This document shows, in pieces, positions 8,383-15,367 of a stretch of 20,374 bases of DNA (positions within the stretch are counted from its first letter, which is position 1; every line of letters starts with the position of its first letter). The DNA is taken from positions 1-20,374 of the IMG/VR virus record IMGVR_UViG_3300005468_000363; one strand, given 5' to 3'. The translations under genes and the position numbers were made by a program. A model generated the notes under the pieces. The model was not told the origin of the DNA. It searched no databases and saw only the letters and a list, made by a program, of their open reading frames with translations. The DNA is from a virus.

Positions 8383-8570
8383 CATGAGTTTTGGGTGGAG
8401 TGCTTGACGGTGCTCGGCTGTGTGTGGCTGAGTAGCGGACAGTGAATATGCGGGGCGTGGCGGCGGTCAATGGGACCGAGCTGCGCCCTTCGTGTATAGG
8501 TGCGGCGGTGTGCCGGCTGTGGCATACCGCGACGAGGCTTGAGCGGGGGCAGCACAGCATCCGCAAGAGA

Positions 8571-8600
8571 TTGGCTGCTGATCGGCGCTTGTCGTATTAT
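8571..8600 (+). promoter_or_regulatory. Promoter of the SEFIR gene (TTGGCT-18-TATTAT)
   Basis: A -35-like TTGGCT (8571-8576) and a -10 TATTAT (8595-8600) are separated by 18 bases and lie 45 bases before the SEFIR start codon. The rest of the gap at 8347-8645 holds only the direct repeat and no convincing gene. Confidence 0.5.
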
Positions 8601-8645
8601 GGAGACAGGCGGTGTAAATGTTCGAGCTAGGAGTTTGGCGCCACT

Positions 8646-10670
8646 ATGGAAACGCCTCGCACCGCGTCACGTGCGGATGCTCTTATCCATGTTTGGGATG
8701 CCAGTCAGGTATTCGTCCGGCTTGCACTGAGTCGTGATGATGCCGGCATGGTAGTACGCAGTCTCGTCGTGGAGGTCCTTCCCCAAATCTGGCTGTCTAA
8801 CCATGATGAGACGCTGCTTGCTCCGTGGCTGCAAGATCAATATCCGTTATTCAGCAGTTCCTACGCTGTCTTTTTCTGTGGCTTGCTCAAGAGCGAAATT
8901 GTGCGTGGGTGGTTCGAGCGACCAGAGGATTGTGGTCTGCAAGTCTTCGATGGCAGTCAATCAATCTCCGCCCTCAGGGTGCCATTCACGTTCCCTGAAG
9001 TCCATGACAATGTCACGGAGTGGCACCTACCTAGCTATTCACAGAACGCGGTCAAACCGATCCCGTATCCGAGTACACTATACACATTCACACCAAGGTC
9101 GCCTCACAACGGCCACTCCAGAGACGATGACCGATTAGTTAGCGAAGATGGCGACAGTATCCCGAGCTTCCGTATGACCCGCGCTGAGCTGATGTTTGGG
9201 GTAACAGACCGTAATCAGGCACACCAACGCGGTGACACTCTAGCGGTTCGTGTAGTGGATGCACGGGGGTGGCTCAAGCAGGTTCGCGTCACGCCGGAAA
9301 CGCTATTCGCTACGTTGGGTGGCACCGACCTTCTTCAGGGGTGTAAGGTCGTGGTGCAAGGCCAGACGGTGAATCAACGAGCACCAGTCACAAACCACCA
9401 TGTGTCTCTTCCACTCCCAGCTCGAATTACAGGTGAGGTAGAGGTTGCGCTGGTGGGCAAGGGAACAGTGCTCGACTCTGCATGGTTTTTCGGCACGGAT
9501 CACGCGTATCCGTATTTTTCGCGTTGCCCACACGTAATCGTCGAGCGTGAGGATGTCGTGGGATATAAGCCCCCAGCGAGCGCGGAGAACACCTCGTACT
9601 CACCGAATGACGTTTTGGCTAAGGAAGAGTTAGGGCAACCCCGGCCCAAGGTCTTTTTCAGCTACAGTCACGATTCCGAGGAGCACAACCAGAGAGTACG
9701 TGAACTTGCCAAGCGCCTGCGTCACGAAGGAATCGAGTGCAACATCGACCAATACGTGCCAAACCCACCCGAGGGCTGGCCACGATGGATGATGAAGCAG
9801 ATCAATTGGGCTGACTATGTGCTCGTGGTATGCACGGAAACCTATTGCCGGCGGTTTAACGAGCAAGAACAGCCAGGTAAGGGGCTGGGCGTGGCATGGG
9901 AGAGCCAGATCATTACCCAAACCCTCTATGAGCAAGCGGGAAATAACGACAAGTTCATTCCCGTTATCTTCTCGGACGAGGACTCTGTATACATTCCGAT
10001 GCCACTGCGTCCCCCAACCCGGTACAATCTCGCCGACGACGGGAAATACGAAGAACTGTACGCACGCTTAACCCATCAAACACTTATTGCCGTACCGCCG
10101 CTTGGCGAGATTAGGAAGTTGCCGCTTCAAGATGATGGCACGTCCAATCAGCGGAATGCACAACCACCTGTGCAAGCACAGCGGTTCGGATCTGAGGCAC
10201 AGCTCGTCCTGGGCTATCTTGTGCGCTCCTTTGGCCCTGAAGATAGCATGAGCCTGGATTCGCTGGCGCAAGCACTCGGCTTAGAGGTCGGCCAAAGCCT
10301 CACTGATGCGTTACACGAATTAGGAGACCTCGATGCCATCAAAGGTTATGGAAACGCTAGACACAAATATGACGTGTTCCAGGTGACCCCCCATGCATGG
10401 GAATATGTCGGCGCGAACACCGCTGGATTTGACGTCACACAGGATATGGTTGTAGTTGCGACGGCTGCCAGCAAGTATGACCAAGTTGACCGCGAGGAAC
10501 TACTCACGGAGACGGGCTTATCCTCAAAGAGGCTCGACATAGCAGCATTGCTTCTAGACGAACACGACTATCTCAAACTTGTCCGGCCAGGCGGGCGCGG
10601 AGTCATGTTTGCTACAGTCATTACGACGTACAAAACACGCCAGTTTGTTCAACGACACAAGGCGTTGTGA
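8646..10670 (+). CDS. SEFIR-domain protein with C-terminal winged-helix pair, probable antiphage defence
   Basis: 674 residues in three parts. Residues 1-330 are an uncharacterised globular region. Residues 335 to about 490 are a SEFIR/TIR-like domain. Its box 1 is KVFFSYSHDSEEH. It is followed by LAKRLRHEGIECNIDQY, EGWPRWMMKQINWADYVLVVC and GVAWESQII, the typical bacterial SEFIR succession. Residues 515-674 look like two winged helices (AQLVLGYLVRSFGPEDSMSLDSLAQAL and DREELLTETGLSSKRLDIAALLL). Bacterial SEFIR proteins have been reported to protect against phage by consuming NAD+; activity here is inferred. GC content is visibly lower than in the structural genes, and a 19-bp direct repeat brackets the gene, both suggesting separate acquisition. 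A GGAG site lies 12 bases before the ATG. No partner gene is evident. Confidence 0.85.
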   Translation: METPRTASRADALIHVWDASQVFVRLALSRDDAGMVVRSLVVEVLPQIWLSNHDETLLAPWLQDQYPLFSSSYAVFFCGLLKSEIVRGWFERPEDCGLQVFDGSQSISALRVPFTFPEVHDNVTEWHLPSYSQNAVKPIPYPSTLYTFTPRSPHNGHSRDDDRLVSEDGDSIPSFRMTRAELMFGVTDRNQAHQRGDTLAVRVVDARGWLKQVRVTPETLFATLGGTDLLQGCKVVVQGQTVNQRAPVTNHHVSLPLPARITGEVEVALVGKGTVLDSAWFFGTDHAYPYFSRCPHVIVEREDVVGYKPPASAENTSYSPNDVLAKEELGQPRPKVFFSYSHDSEEHNQRVRELAKRLRHEGIECNIDQYVPNPPEGWPRWMMKQINWADYVLVVCTETYCRRFNEQEQPGKGLGVAWESQIITQTLYEQAGNNDKFIPVIFSDEDSVYIPMPLRPPTRYNLADDGKYEELYARLTHQTLIAVPPLGEIRKLPLQDDGTSNQRNAQPPVQAQRFGSEAQLVLGYLVRSFGPEDSMSLDSLAQALGLEVGQSLTDALHELGDLDAIKGYGNARHKYDVFQVTPHAWEYVGANTAGFDVTQDMVVVATAASKYDQVDREELLTETGLSSKRLDIAALLLDEHDYLKLVRPGGRGVMFATVITTYKTRQFVQRHKAL

Positions 10671-10744
10671 CATGCGCTCTGTTCAAGTGGTTTATCAGTT
10701 AGCTGTGTGGTGACAAGGCCAAGGGGCGTAGAGCATAGGGGTGC

Positions 10745-10942
10745 TCACCTGGCGGTCCAGCGCGGCGTGAACCACACCCTTCGCTGCTGCGTCACGTAGA
10801 ACGTAACCTCGGTCTCGCGTCCGATTTCGTTCACGTGCTGCTGGGCCATCTCGCGGAGCTGCGCCCGGAGGGCCTGCACCCGGTCGCGCTCGATGCCAAC
10901 GAGGTAACGATTCAGGCAGACTGGGAGTGTATATTGGCACAT
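10745..10942 (-). CDS. Small hypothetical protein (weak)
   Basis: About 65 residues from an ATG at 10942, with an in-frame ATG also at 10993. It is plausible as protein: a charged helix RDRVQALRAQLREMAQQHVNEIG follows YTLPVCLNRYLVGIE and precedes YVTQQRRVWFTPRW. No good ribosome site is visible at either start. The end of the frame contains the right copy of the 19-bp repeat. Apart from this frame, the 400-bp gap 10671-11070 shows nothing else. It may be a remnant of a gene disrupted when the SEFIR cassette arrived. Confidence 0.35.
   Translation of the reverse strand: MCQYTLPVCLNRYLVGIERDRVQALRAQLREMAQQHVNEIGRETEVTFYVTQQRRVWFTPRWTAR
10781..10799. repeat. Right copy of the 19-bp direct repeat flanking the SEFIR gene
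   Basis: Identical to 8364-8382. It lies inside the minus-strand frame at 10745-10942, where it encodes YVTQQR. Confidence 0.8.
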
Positions 10943-11070
10943 GCGTGTCGCCGATGGACTGCTGTTGCTGGTTGGAGCGAGCAGTATCATCATATGGGTG
11001 ACGCGGATGGTGCAGCCTCTCGTAGCGCAGGAGCATCCAACTGAGGCACTCAGGAGGAGAGGACAACGCC

Positions 11071-11700
11071 ATGCTCACTCGGTCATTCACGACCCTGATG
11101 GCTCTTGTGCTCATACTGCTCGTCTTTACTGGGTGCGCTTTGCCAGGCAGCCCCAGTATTGGTGGATCTAGCCTGCCGCCAACCTTTACTCCGCTGCCGT
11201 CACCGTCCCCTTCTCCGACACCTCCCATCCCAGGCCCGGTCCCAACCAATTGCCCGGTGAGTACGCTGCATCCACAGAGCGCTTTGACTGGGCTAGGCCC
11301 AGTCATTGGGGCCACGCCGGTCTGGGTGACGTGGGGGCTTACCGGACCTGCGATCGTCCACCTGGAGGTCCCTCCCCCCTACCCCAGCACCTACTTCGCC
11401 CCCTACGGCTGGCAGGCGGCAAAATTGATCTGGGAGGTCGGGCCACGGTACATGAAGCTGGCCACGATACGCGGACACGAGCGCTTAGATCGCACGCCAC
11501 TGCTGTTCCAGTTCCTCGCCACTACTCCGACGGCGAATGCAGTGCTGGACCCGCAGCATCCGGACCATCCAGCCTCGGCGGTCGGCGTCGACTGGGCGGA
11601 GTGGGGGTCCTATCTCGTCGTGCCGAAGGCGGGCTGCTACACGATGGAGGTCTCATGGCCGACCGGGCAGTGGAGCATTACCTTCGCCGCAGGCGCGTAA
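11071..11700 (+). CDS. Lipoprotein with Pro/Ser linker, unknown function
   Basis: 209 residues with a lipoprotein signal: a charged start, a hydrophobic core (MALVLILLVF) and the lipobox FTGC with Cys22. Residues 35-57 are a Pro/Ser/Thr spacer, then a folded domain of about 150 residues with many Trp and Pro residues (WVTWGLTGP, WEVGPRYMKLATIRGHERL, WAEWGSYLVVPKAGCYTMEVSWPTG). The last part resembles a beta-sandwich closing strand pair. An AGGAGAGG site lies 12 bases before the ATG. It is followed by another small gene and a second lipoprotein, so this looks like a surface cargo block. Family not recognised. Confidence 0.75.
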   Translation: MLTRSFTTLMALVLILLVFTGCALPGSPSIGGSSLPPTFTPLPSPSPSPTPPIPGPVPTNCPVSTLHPQSALTGLGPVIGATPVWVTWGLTGPAIVHLEVPPPYPSTYFAPYGWQAAKLIWEVGPRYMKLATIRGHERLDRTPLLFQFLATTPTANAVLDPQHPDHPASAVGVDWAEWGSYLVVPKAGCYTMEVSWPTGQWSITFAAGA

Positions 11701-11736
11701 CAAAGCCCCCGTGCCCACGCCAATAACAAGAGTGCA

Positions 11737-11952
11737 ATGAGTGTTCCGCAGATGCGCGCAGGCCATGTAATTGTGGCTCCGTCTGAATTGTCACCCAACG
11801 AGGGTGGTGAGGTACTGGCCGCAGTGTTGGCAGAATATCTCGATGGTGTAGAGATCGTAGCGGGTGGTCTCAGCGTGTGGCATGGAAAGAATATAGTACA
11901 GACGTTCTATTTGGCGCATGTTACCCCATCCGGGCGCCCGCGTCCTACATAG
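11737..11952 (+). CDS. Small hypothetical protein
   Basis: 71 residues with no signal peptide. The sequence is well mixed (GHVIVAPSELSPNEGGEVL, AEYLDGVEIVAGGLSVWHG), ending in a basic Pro-rich tail. The ribosome site is weak (AAGAG). It lies between two lipoprotein genes in the same direction, 36 bp after the first and 29 bp before the second, consistent with an operon. No family recognised. A moderate chance remains that it is spurious. Confidence 0.45.
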   Translation: MSVPQMRAGHVIVAPSELSPNEGGEVLAAVLAEYLDGVEIVAGGLSVWHGKNIVQTFYLAHVTPSGRPRPT

Positions 11953-11981
11953 CAGGAAAGCTGCGAAAGAGAGGGAGACGT

Positions 11982-12680
11982 ATGCTGCGGCGAGGCGGCG
12001 GGTACACGATACTGGGCAGGGCGGCTGTCGTGCGTGGACCTATGGTGTTGTGTGTGGTCGTCCTGCTGGGCGTCATGGGCTGCGCGGCGGACTCGACGGG
12101 CAACACATCGACCAGGTTTTCGGTTATACACACGACCGCTATCCAGAAGCCTGAAATTATGACGTACGAGACGGTCCTGGGTGGCGGCTTCTCCGCTTTC
12201 TACCGCAAGTTCGGCAGCGGCACCTGTTGCGCCTACAGCGGATGGGACTACCAGGGGCCATACGGGCAGATGTGGACCGGGGTGGATACCGAGGACCCCG
12301 GATTCACTTACGGCGGAAAGCCAAACCCCAGGGTGAAGGCGATTGTCAACATGGGCGTCCACCTTACCGCGGCAATGTGGACGGTAAGCCAAGCGGATGC
12401 CATCTGCAACCCGTTCCTGCCGCCCGACGCGATTCGTCTGAGCACCCTCTTGGTGACAGACGCAAGGGGCGGTGTGAGGGGCATTGAGAGGCGGTACAAG
12501 AGCGTGCTGCTCGCCAACACGCTCCCGGCCGACGCCTTCACGGACACGAAGAGCCTGACGTTCGATCCCGGCACGTTCTACTACATGATGTACTACAGCG
12601 CAACGTCTAGCGGCTCGCCTAGCATACTAGTAAAGGCGTGCGTACTGAGCACCGACGAATACATCGCCCTGTCCCTATAG
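11982..12680 (+). CDS. Second lipoprotein, unknown function
   Basis: 232 residues. The frame is open upstream, but the ATG at 11982 has a GAGAGGGAG site four bases away and gives a proper lipoprotein signal: an Arg-rich start, the hydrophobic stretch PMVLCVVVLLGV and the lipobox VMGC with Cys34. The mature domain of about 195 residues is rich in Tyr, Gly and Thr (GGGFSAFYRKFGSGTCCAY, DPGFTYGGKPNPRVKAIVN, FDPGTFYYMMYYSATSSG) and is probably beta-structured. No known family recognised. With the genes at 7720 and 11071 this makes three exported cargo proteins, which would fit alteration of the host surface by a prophage. Confidence 0.72.
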   Translation: MLRRGGGYTILGRAAVVRGPMVLCVVVLLGVMGCAADSTGNTSTRFSVIHTTAIQKPEIMTYETVLGGGFSAFYRKFGSGTCCAYSGWDYQGPYGQMWTGVDTEDPGFTYGGKPNPRVKAIVNMGVHLTAAMWTVSQADAICNPFLPPDAIRLSTLLVTDARGGVRGIERRYKSVLLANTLPADAFTDTKSLTFDPGTFYYMMYYSATSSGSPSILVKACVLSTDEYIALSL

Positions 12681-13318
12681 GAGGAGTGGTGGCAGGGGGC
12701 GAGGATCGCGTAAAGGGGAGGGAAAGCCGTTGAGTTGGGGGGTGGTACGGGGAGGAAACTCATGCGAAAGTCGTGTCGCACGCGCCTGTCCACCGCTCCG
12801 TCGCGACCGATGGATGGGGGGCGGTTTGCGATTTTCTTCTCACACTCGACCTTTCGACTCAGACTTGACGGATTGCCCACGAAGGCGGATTTTTAGCGGG
12901 GACAACCTTGCCCTCCCCGCACGCGCGCGTGGGGCTGGCGCAAACCGACTGCTTGTTCCAAGACACACCGCACGCATGCTACGATGTCGCATGCCATGCG
13001 CTCTCACGTCTGCTCAAATTCATGTTATGTAATGGTCCGCAAACGGATGTTTGCGGGCATCGCATGCTACTTGCCATAATCACATCACGCTTGCGCACGA
13101 CTACATGACGCGCTCACACCTCCGCATGCGCACGCCAGATGCACGCACGCCACGCACGTACACGCACACATGCACGTATGCCCGTACACGCGTCATGGGG
13201 CAGTGAAATTGCGTGCAGACATCTCCGCACGCTCACCCGAGCACATCCAGGAAACGTACACAACGCCGTATGCCTGTCTGATAATATCACCGTCTGCTCA
13301 CTTAACCTAATGTCACTC

Positions 13319-13410
13319 GCTTGCTTATCATCATCTCCGCTTGCATGATATAATGACTCTGCTTGTATGCTTATAACACTGCTCGCTTGCGGTGTAACGC
13401 CGTGTGCTTG
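13319..13410 (+). repeat. Five GCTTG repeats spaced about two helical turns apart
   Basis: GCTTG starts at 13319, 13339, 13361, 13385 and 13406, spacings of 20, 22, 24 and 21 bases. Each is followed by a short AT-rich stretch such as TTATCA, ATGATATAAT, ATGCTTATAA or TTTTATGA. All would lie on roughly the same face of the helix, as for iterons or clustered operators. Confidence 0.5.
13346..13354 (+). promoter_or_regulatory. Extended -10 promoter (TGATATAAT)
   Basis: A perfect extended -10 element, TG-A-TATAAT, lies within the GCTTG repeats. No strong -35 is seen, as is usual for this class. It would transcribe rightward toward the ribozyme array, about 620 bases away. Confidence 0.5.
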
Positions 13411-13420
13411 TTTTATGACC

Positions 13421-13500
13421 GTCAATAGCCAATTTGGGCTATGGTCAATAGTATCTTTCTCCTATTGCACTTTTGCTAGCCTAAAACGTCTTGACAATAG
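13421..13500. repeat. CAATAG repeats and hairpin, candidate operator
   Basis: GTCAATAG occurs at 13421-13428 and 13444-13451, CAATAG again at 13495-13500, and the inverse CTATTG at 13462-13467. The first two are separated by an ATAGCC/GGCTAT hairpin. The third overlaps a TTGACA hexamer at 13491-13496, so a regulator bound here could control that promoter. Confidence 0.35.
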
Positions 13501-13927
13501 TGGCTAGTGCATGTAAGCTAGTAGCGGCTCCTCGGAGCGGACCAACGCGGGCCGGTACTCCCACGCTGGTAGCGAGCACCTTAACAACTCCATAGGCGTT
13601 CCCCCTCATCCCGGCACGCGGGATGACGGGCGGCCGGGCGGGCGATTCGCAGGCCGTCGTCGGGTCACGGTGATGTCGTGACGGGGTGAATGGCGGAACG
13701 TCTACGGAACAAAACACGCGGCAATCAAGTAGCCGCCAATTCCCCTAGCTGCACTGGCGACGTGTTGCAGCGGCGATAAGGCAGTATGCCTGCGGGGGTG
13801 GCAGTGAACGGGCGCGGCAGCGTGTCGAGCGAGCGGGGATCACGCGGACCCCAGTGTCACATGAGCGCGCTAGAGTGCGACGCCAGACACCCCGCACCCC
13901 GCTAGCTCGGTAAAGTAGCATCACAGG

Positions 13928-13958
13928 TTGACAGGTTTACATCTCTCCTCGCCTATTC
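13928..13958 (+). promoter_or_regulatory. Candidate promoter directly before array gene A
   Basis: A perfect -35 TTGACA at 13928-13933 is followed at 17-19 bases by a poor -10 (within GCCTATTC). If used, transcription would start almost at the ribosome site of gene A, giving a very short leader. Confidence 0.35.
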
Positions 13959-13959
13959 A

Positions 13960-13973
13960 GGAAAGGGGTACCC
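13960..13973 (+). promoter_or_regulatory. Shared translation signal GGAAAGGGGTACCC (gene A copy)
   Basis: The same signal precedes every array gene: 14365 (B), 14778 (C), 15169 (D, changed to GGGAAAGGGGGC), 15435 (E), 15764 (F), 16305 (G), 16722 (H), 17093 (I), and also the regulator gene outside the array (19542). It is a Shine-Dalgarno variant (AAAGG then GGT against AAAGGAGGT) fused to a conserved palindromic GGTACC. The late genes in this window use plain AAGGA sites instead. Confidence 0.75.
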
Positions 13974-13974
13974 G

Positions 13975-14250
13975 ATGTATTACGACGAGACGACCGTTAA
14001 CGACCTGCTGAGCAAGGCGCAAGAAATTGCGTTCCGTGCCATGACGGCAGCATACAAGCATCTGCCGGACGACGTGAAGAGCGAAGTATGGCACCTCATC
14101 ATGGACGAACACGCGGACGTGTTAGGCGAGATACGCGAGGAACTGGGCATAGAACTCTGCGAAGAGTGCGGCGAACTCCTGGACGCATGCGAGTGCGAAG
14201 AGGAAAGCGAAGAGGAAACCGAAGAGGCGACCGAAGAGGCGACCGCGTAA
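13975..14250 (+). CDS. Array gene A: small acidic protein with Cys motif
   Basis: 91 residues. Residues 1-58 are helical (LLSKAQEIAFRAMTAAYKHLPDDVKSEVWHLI is split by turns). Residues 61-75 hold CEECGELLDACEC, a C-x2-C-x6-C-x-C pattern able to bind zinc. The tail is a Glu/Thr/Ala repeat (EEETEEATEEATA) encoded by an imperfect GAAGAGGCGACC repeat. The start follows the shared GGAAAGGGGTACCC signal at one base. It is the first gene after the long control region. No ribozyme follows it; instead a 9-bp hairpin lies just after its stop. Function unknown; many small Cys-rich phage proteins bind host factors. Confidence 0.8.
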   Translation: MYYDETTVNDLLSKAQEIAFRAMTAAYKHLPDDVKSEVWHLIMDEHADVLGEIREELGIELCEECGELLDACECEEESEEETEEATEEATA

Positions 14251-14251
14251 G

Positions 14252-14280
14252 TCGCCGCTAGCTAGTAACCGTAGTGGCGA
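14252..14280 (+). ncRNA. Hairpin after gene A (TCGCCGCTA/TAGTGGCGA)
   Basis: A 9-bp stem with one G-U pair and an 11-base loop starts one base after the stop codon. There is no T-run, so it is more likely a 3'-end stability or processing element than a terminator. Confidence 0.5.
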
Positions 14281-14334
14281 GGGGAGATGTAAGCTTAGTC
14301 AACAATTCACGTTATTGCGAGTAGCTAGCAGACT

Positions 14335-14650
14335 GCTGGCTAGTCGTGCTGACAGGGGAGGCATGGGAAAGGGGTACCCGCATGCTTCCATCTCTGCCAC
14401 GTCTCGCGTATGTCGTGCCGTTGCGCTTCAGGCGCACGCGCACACTACAGCGCATGGCGTACAACCTCGTGACATTCCACTATCTCAACATCCGCCGCGA
14501 TACACTGCTCGCTAACAAGGTTATCACTGAGCTAGCGCGCAGGGGAGTAGCGGACTACCGGGAACCGCTCCACCCGAAAGGGTATGCGGCAGCGTTCGGC
14601 TACTAGTTAGCTAGGTAATGTCGCCTCCCCTGTCAGCAGGGCTAGTCAGC
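14335..14650. repeat. 28-nt inverted repeat enclosing gene B
   Basis: Left arm 14335-14362 and right arm 14623-14650 can pair at 27 of 28 positions. The inner 16 are perfect (TGCTGACAGGGGAGGC with its complement), followed by one G-G mismatch and 11 pairs including two G-U. The G-U pairs suggest the RNA duplex is what matters. The ribosome site and all of gene B lie inside. No target duplication is obvious. Confidence 0.7.
14382..14606 (+). CDS. Array gene B: small basic protein
   Basis: 74 residues from the ATG at 14382, two bases after the shared signal. A longer frame from 14346 would begin inside the inverted repeat and is rejected. It is Arg-rich (PLRFRRTRTLQRMAYNLV), followed by a helix LLANKVITELARRGVADY and a C-terminal PKGYAAAFGY. 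It has no Cys motif, unlike several neighbours. Composition suggests nucleic-acid or ribosome binding, but nothing specific is recognised. It is the only array gene flanked by a long inverted repeat rather than by ribozymes on both sides; the first ribozyme starts 110 bp after its stop. Confidence 0.7.
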   Translation: MLPSLPRLAYVVPLRFRRTRTLQRMAYNLVTFHYLNIRRDTLLANKVITELARRGVADYREPLHPKGYAAAFGY

Positions 14651-14716
14651 TCCCCACCCCGCGCAAGGATACGCGCGAGTGTAGCCGCAAGGATGCGAGC
14701 ACATATCCCCACACAT

Positions 14717-14768
14717 GCCGAAACGCGCAAGCGTCTAGCCGGTGTGCCCGTCCGGCTACTGATGAGGC
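14717..14768 (+). ncRNA. Type II hammerhead ribozyme 1 (between genes B and C)
   Basis: Stem II 3' strand GCC (14717-14719), GAAA (14720-14723), stem III CGC-GCAA-GCG closed by a GNRA loop plus the A-U pair, and cleavage expected after C14735 in GUC. Stem I is TAGCCGG/CCGGCTA (14736-14742 with 14752-14758), then CTGATGA (14759-14765) and stem II 5' strand GGC (14766-14768). The stem I loop GTGCCC (14744-14749) pairs perfectly with GGGCAC (14770-14775). Confidence 0.95.
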
Positions 14769-14796
14769 AGGGCACAAGGGAAAGGGGTACCCGAAA

Positions 14797-15099
14797 GTGG
14801 CAACAATCATCCTGCACAGTTTCCCGGACATGGGGTGCTATGCGGAGCATGACAGCGGCGCATGTTTCACGCTGGTTGACGGGTCTATATCGTGGCCCGA
14901 ATGGCCGGACGAGTGCGCATGCGGAGCTGAGTTGCCGGACGTGTGCGAGGGGGATTGTCCAGACTGCGGGGAACCGTACTGGCAGCTCATCGCAGAGTCG
15001 TGCAGCGAGTGCGGCGAGTACATCGAGCATGACGACACGTACTGGCTGTGCCTTGACGGAGGCGAGACCTATTGCCGGGATTGCATCTCCGTTGAGTGA
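14797..15099 (+). CDS. Array gene C: small Cys-rich zinc-ribbon protein
   Basis: 100 residues from a GTG four bases after the shared signal. Twelve Cys residues, most in pairs: CACG (45-48), CEGDCPDCG (54-62), CSECGEYIE and CLDGGETYCRDC near the C-terminus. These would make two to three zinc ribbons. The middle resembles a GxWPEWPDEC segment rich in Trp and acidic residues. The stop TGA is one base before the next ribozyme. Predicted to be an acidic zinc-binding adaptor, possibly an RNA-polymerase or ribosome binder; the partner is unknown. Confidence 0.82.
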   Translation: MATIILHSFPDMGCYAEHDSGACFTLVDGSISWPEWPDECACGAELPDVCEGDCPDCGEPYWQLIAESCSECGEYIEHDDTYWLCLDGGETYCRDCISVE

Positions 15100-15100
15100 C

Positions 15101-15158
15101 GCCGAAACGCGCAGGGACGCGCGTCTAGCTAGGCTGGCTACCTAGCTACTGATGAGGC
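15101..15158 (+). ncRNA. Type II hammerhead ribozyme 2 (between genes C and D)
   Basis: GCC (15101-15103), GAAA (15104-15107), stem III CGCGC/GCGCG with loop AGGGAC, and cleavage expected after C15125. Stem I is a perfect 8-bp TAGCTAGG/CCTAGCTA with loop CTGGCTA (15134-15140), then CTGATGA (15149-15155) and GGC (15156-15158). Loop GGCT (15136-15139) pairs with AGCC (15160-15163). Confidence 0.95.
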
Positions 15159-15184
15159 AAGCCGAGACGGGAAAGGGGGCAAGC

Positions 15185-15367
15185 GTGAGGAAGTATGTAG
15201 CAAGCGTGGGTATATTCCACGCGGGAACCGGCGCGTATGAGGCGCGGCAGCTCTGCTTACTCGCCACGACGGACGCGGAGGCGTACGCGGGCGCTAAGCG
15301 GGCTGTACAGCGGTGCGGGTCACTGAGGCACGCAACCGTGATTGTCCAGTATGTCGTGCCGATATAG
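15185..15367 (+). CDS. Array gene D: 60-residue protein
   Basis: 60 residues from the GTG at 15185. An in-frame ATG at 15152 lies inside the ribozyme core CTGATGA and is rejected. Its signal is the one divergent copy (GGGAAAGGGGGC). The sequence starts RKYVASVGIFHAGTGAYEAR and continues CLLATTDAEAYAGAKRAV, giving a strand-helix-strand pattern (V-rich ends) without Cys pairs. The last G of its TAG stop is the first base of the next ribozyme. Function unknown. Confidence 0.7.
   Translation: MRKYVASVGIFHAGTGAYEARQLCLLATTDAEAYAGAKRAVQRCGSLRHATVIVQYVVPI

Larger units (their letters stand above)
12681..13974. other. 1.3-kb gene-free region: repeats, promoters, possible origin or operator
   Basis: No frame here has a good start, ribosome site and protein-like composition. 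From 13080 to 13200 the sequence is dominated by alternating purine-pyrimidine CGCAC/ACGTACAC runs. From 13279 to 13520 it is AT-richer and holds an 11-base palindrome TGATAATATCA (13279-13289), five GCTTG repeats and CAATAG repeats. From 13520 to 13920 it is GC-rich with hairpins, for example TCATCCCG/CGGGATGA near 13607-13627 and GTCACG/CGTGAC near 13664-13682, without T-runs. This mix fits a control region or replication origin. Confidence 0.5.

Noticed and set aside
13114-13425. Leftward frame of about 100 codons in the control region
   Set aside because: It is translated simple CGCAC-type repeat with no ribosome site; the repeats and promoter explain the sequence better.
15152-15184. ATG start for gene D inside CTGATGAGG (also 16706 for gene H)
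   Set aside because: These ATGs belong to the ribozyme core and lie before the shared translation signal; the GTG codons after the signal match the other genes.
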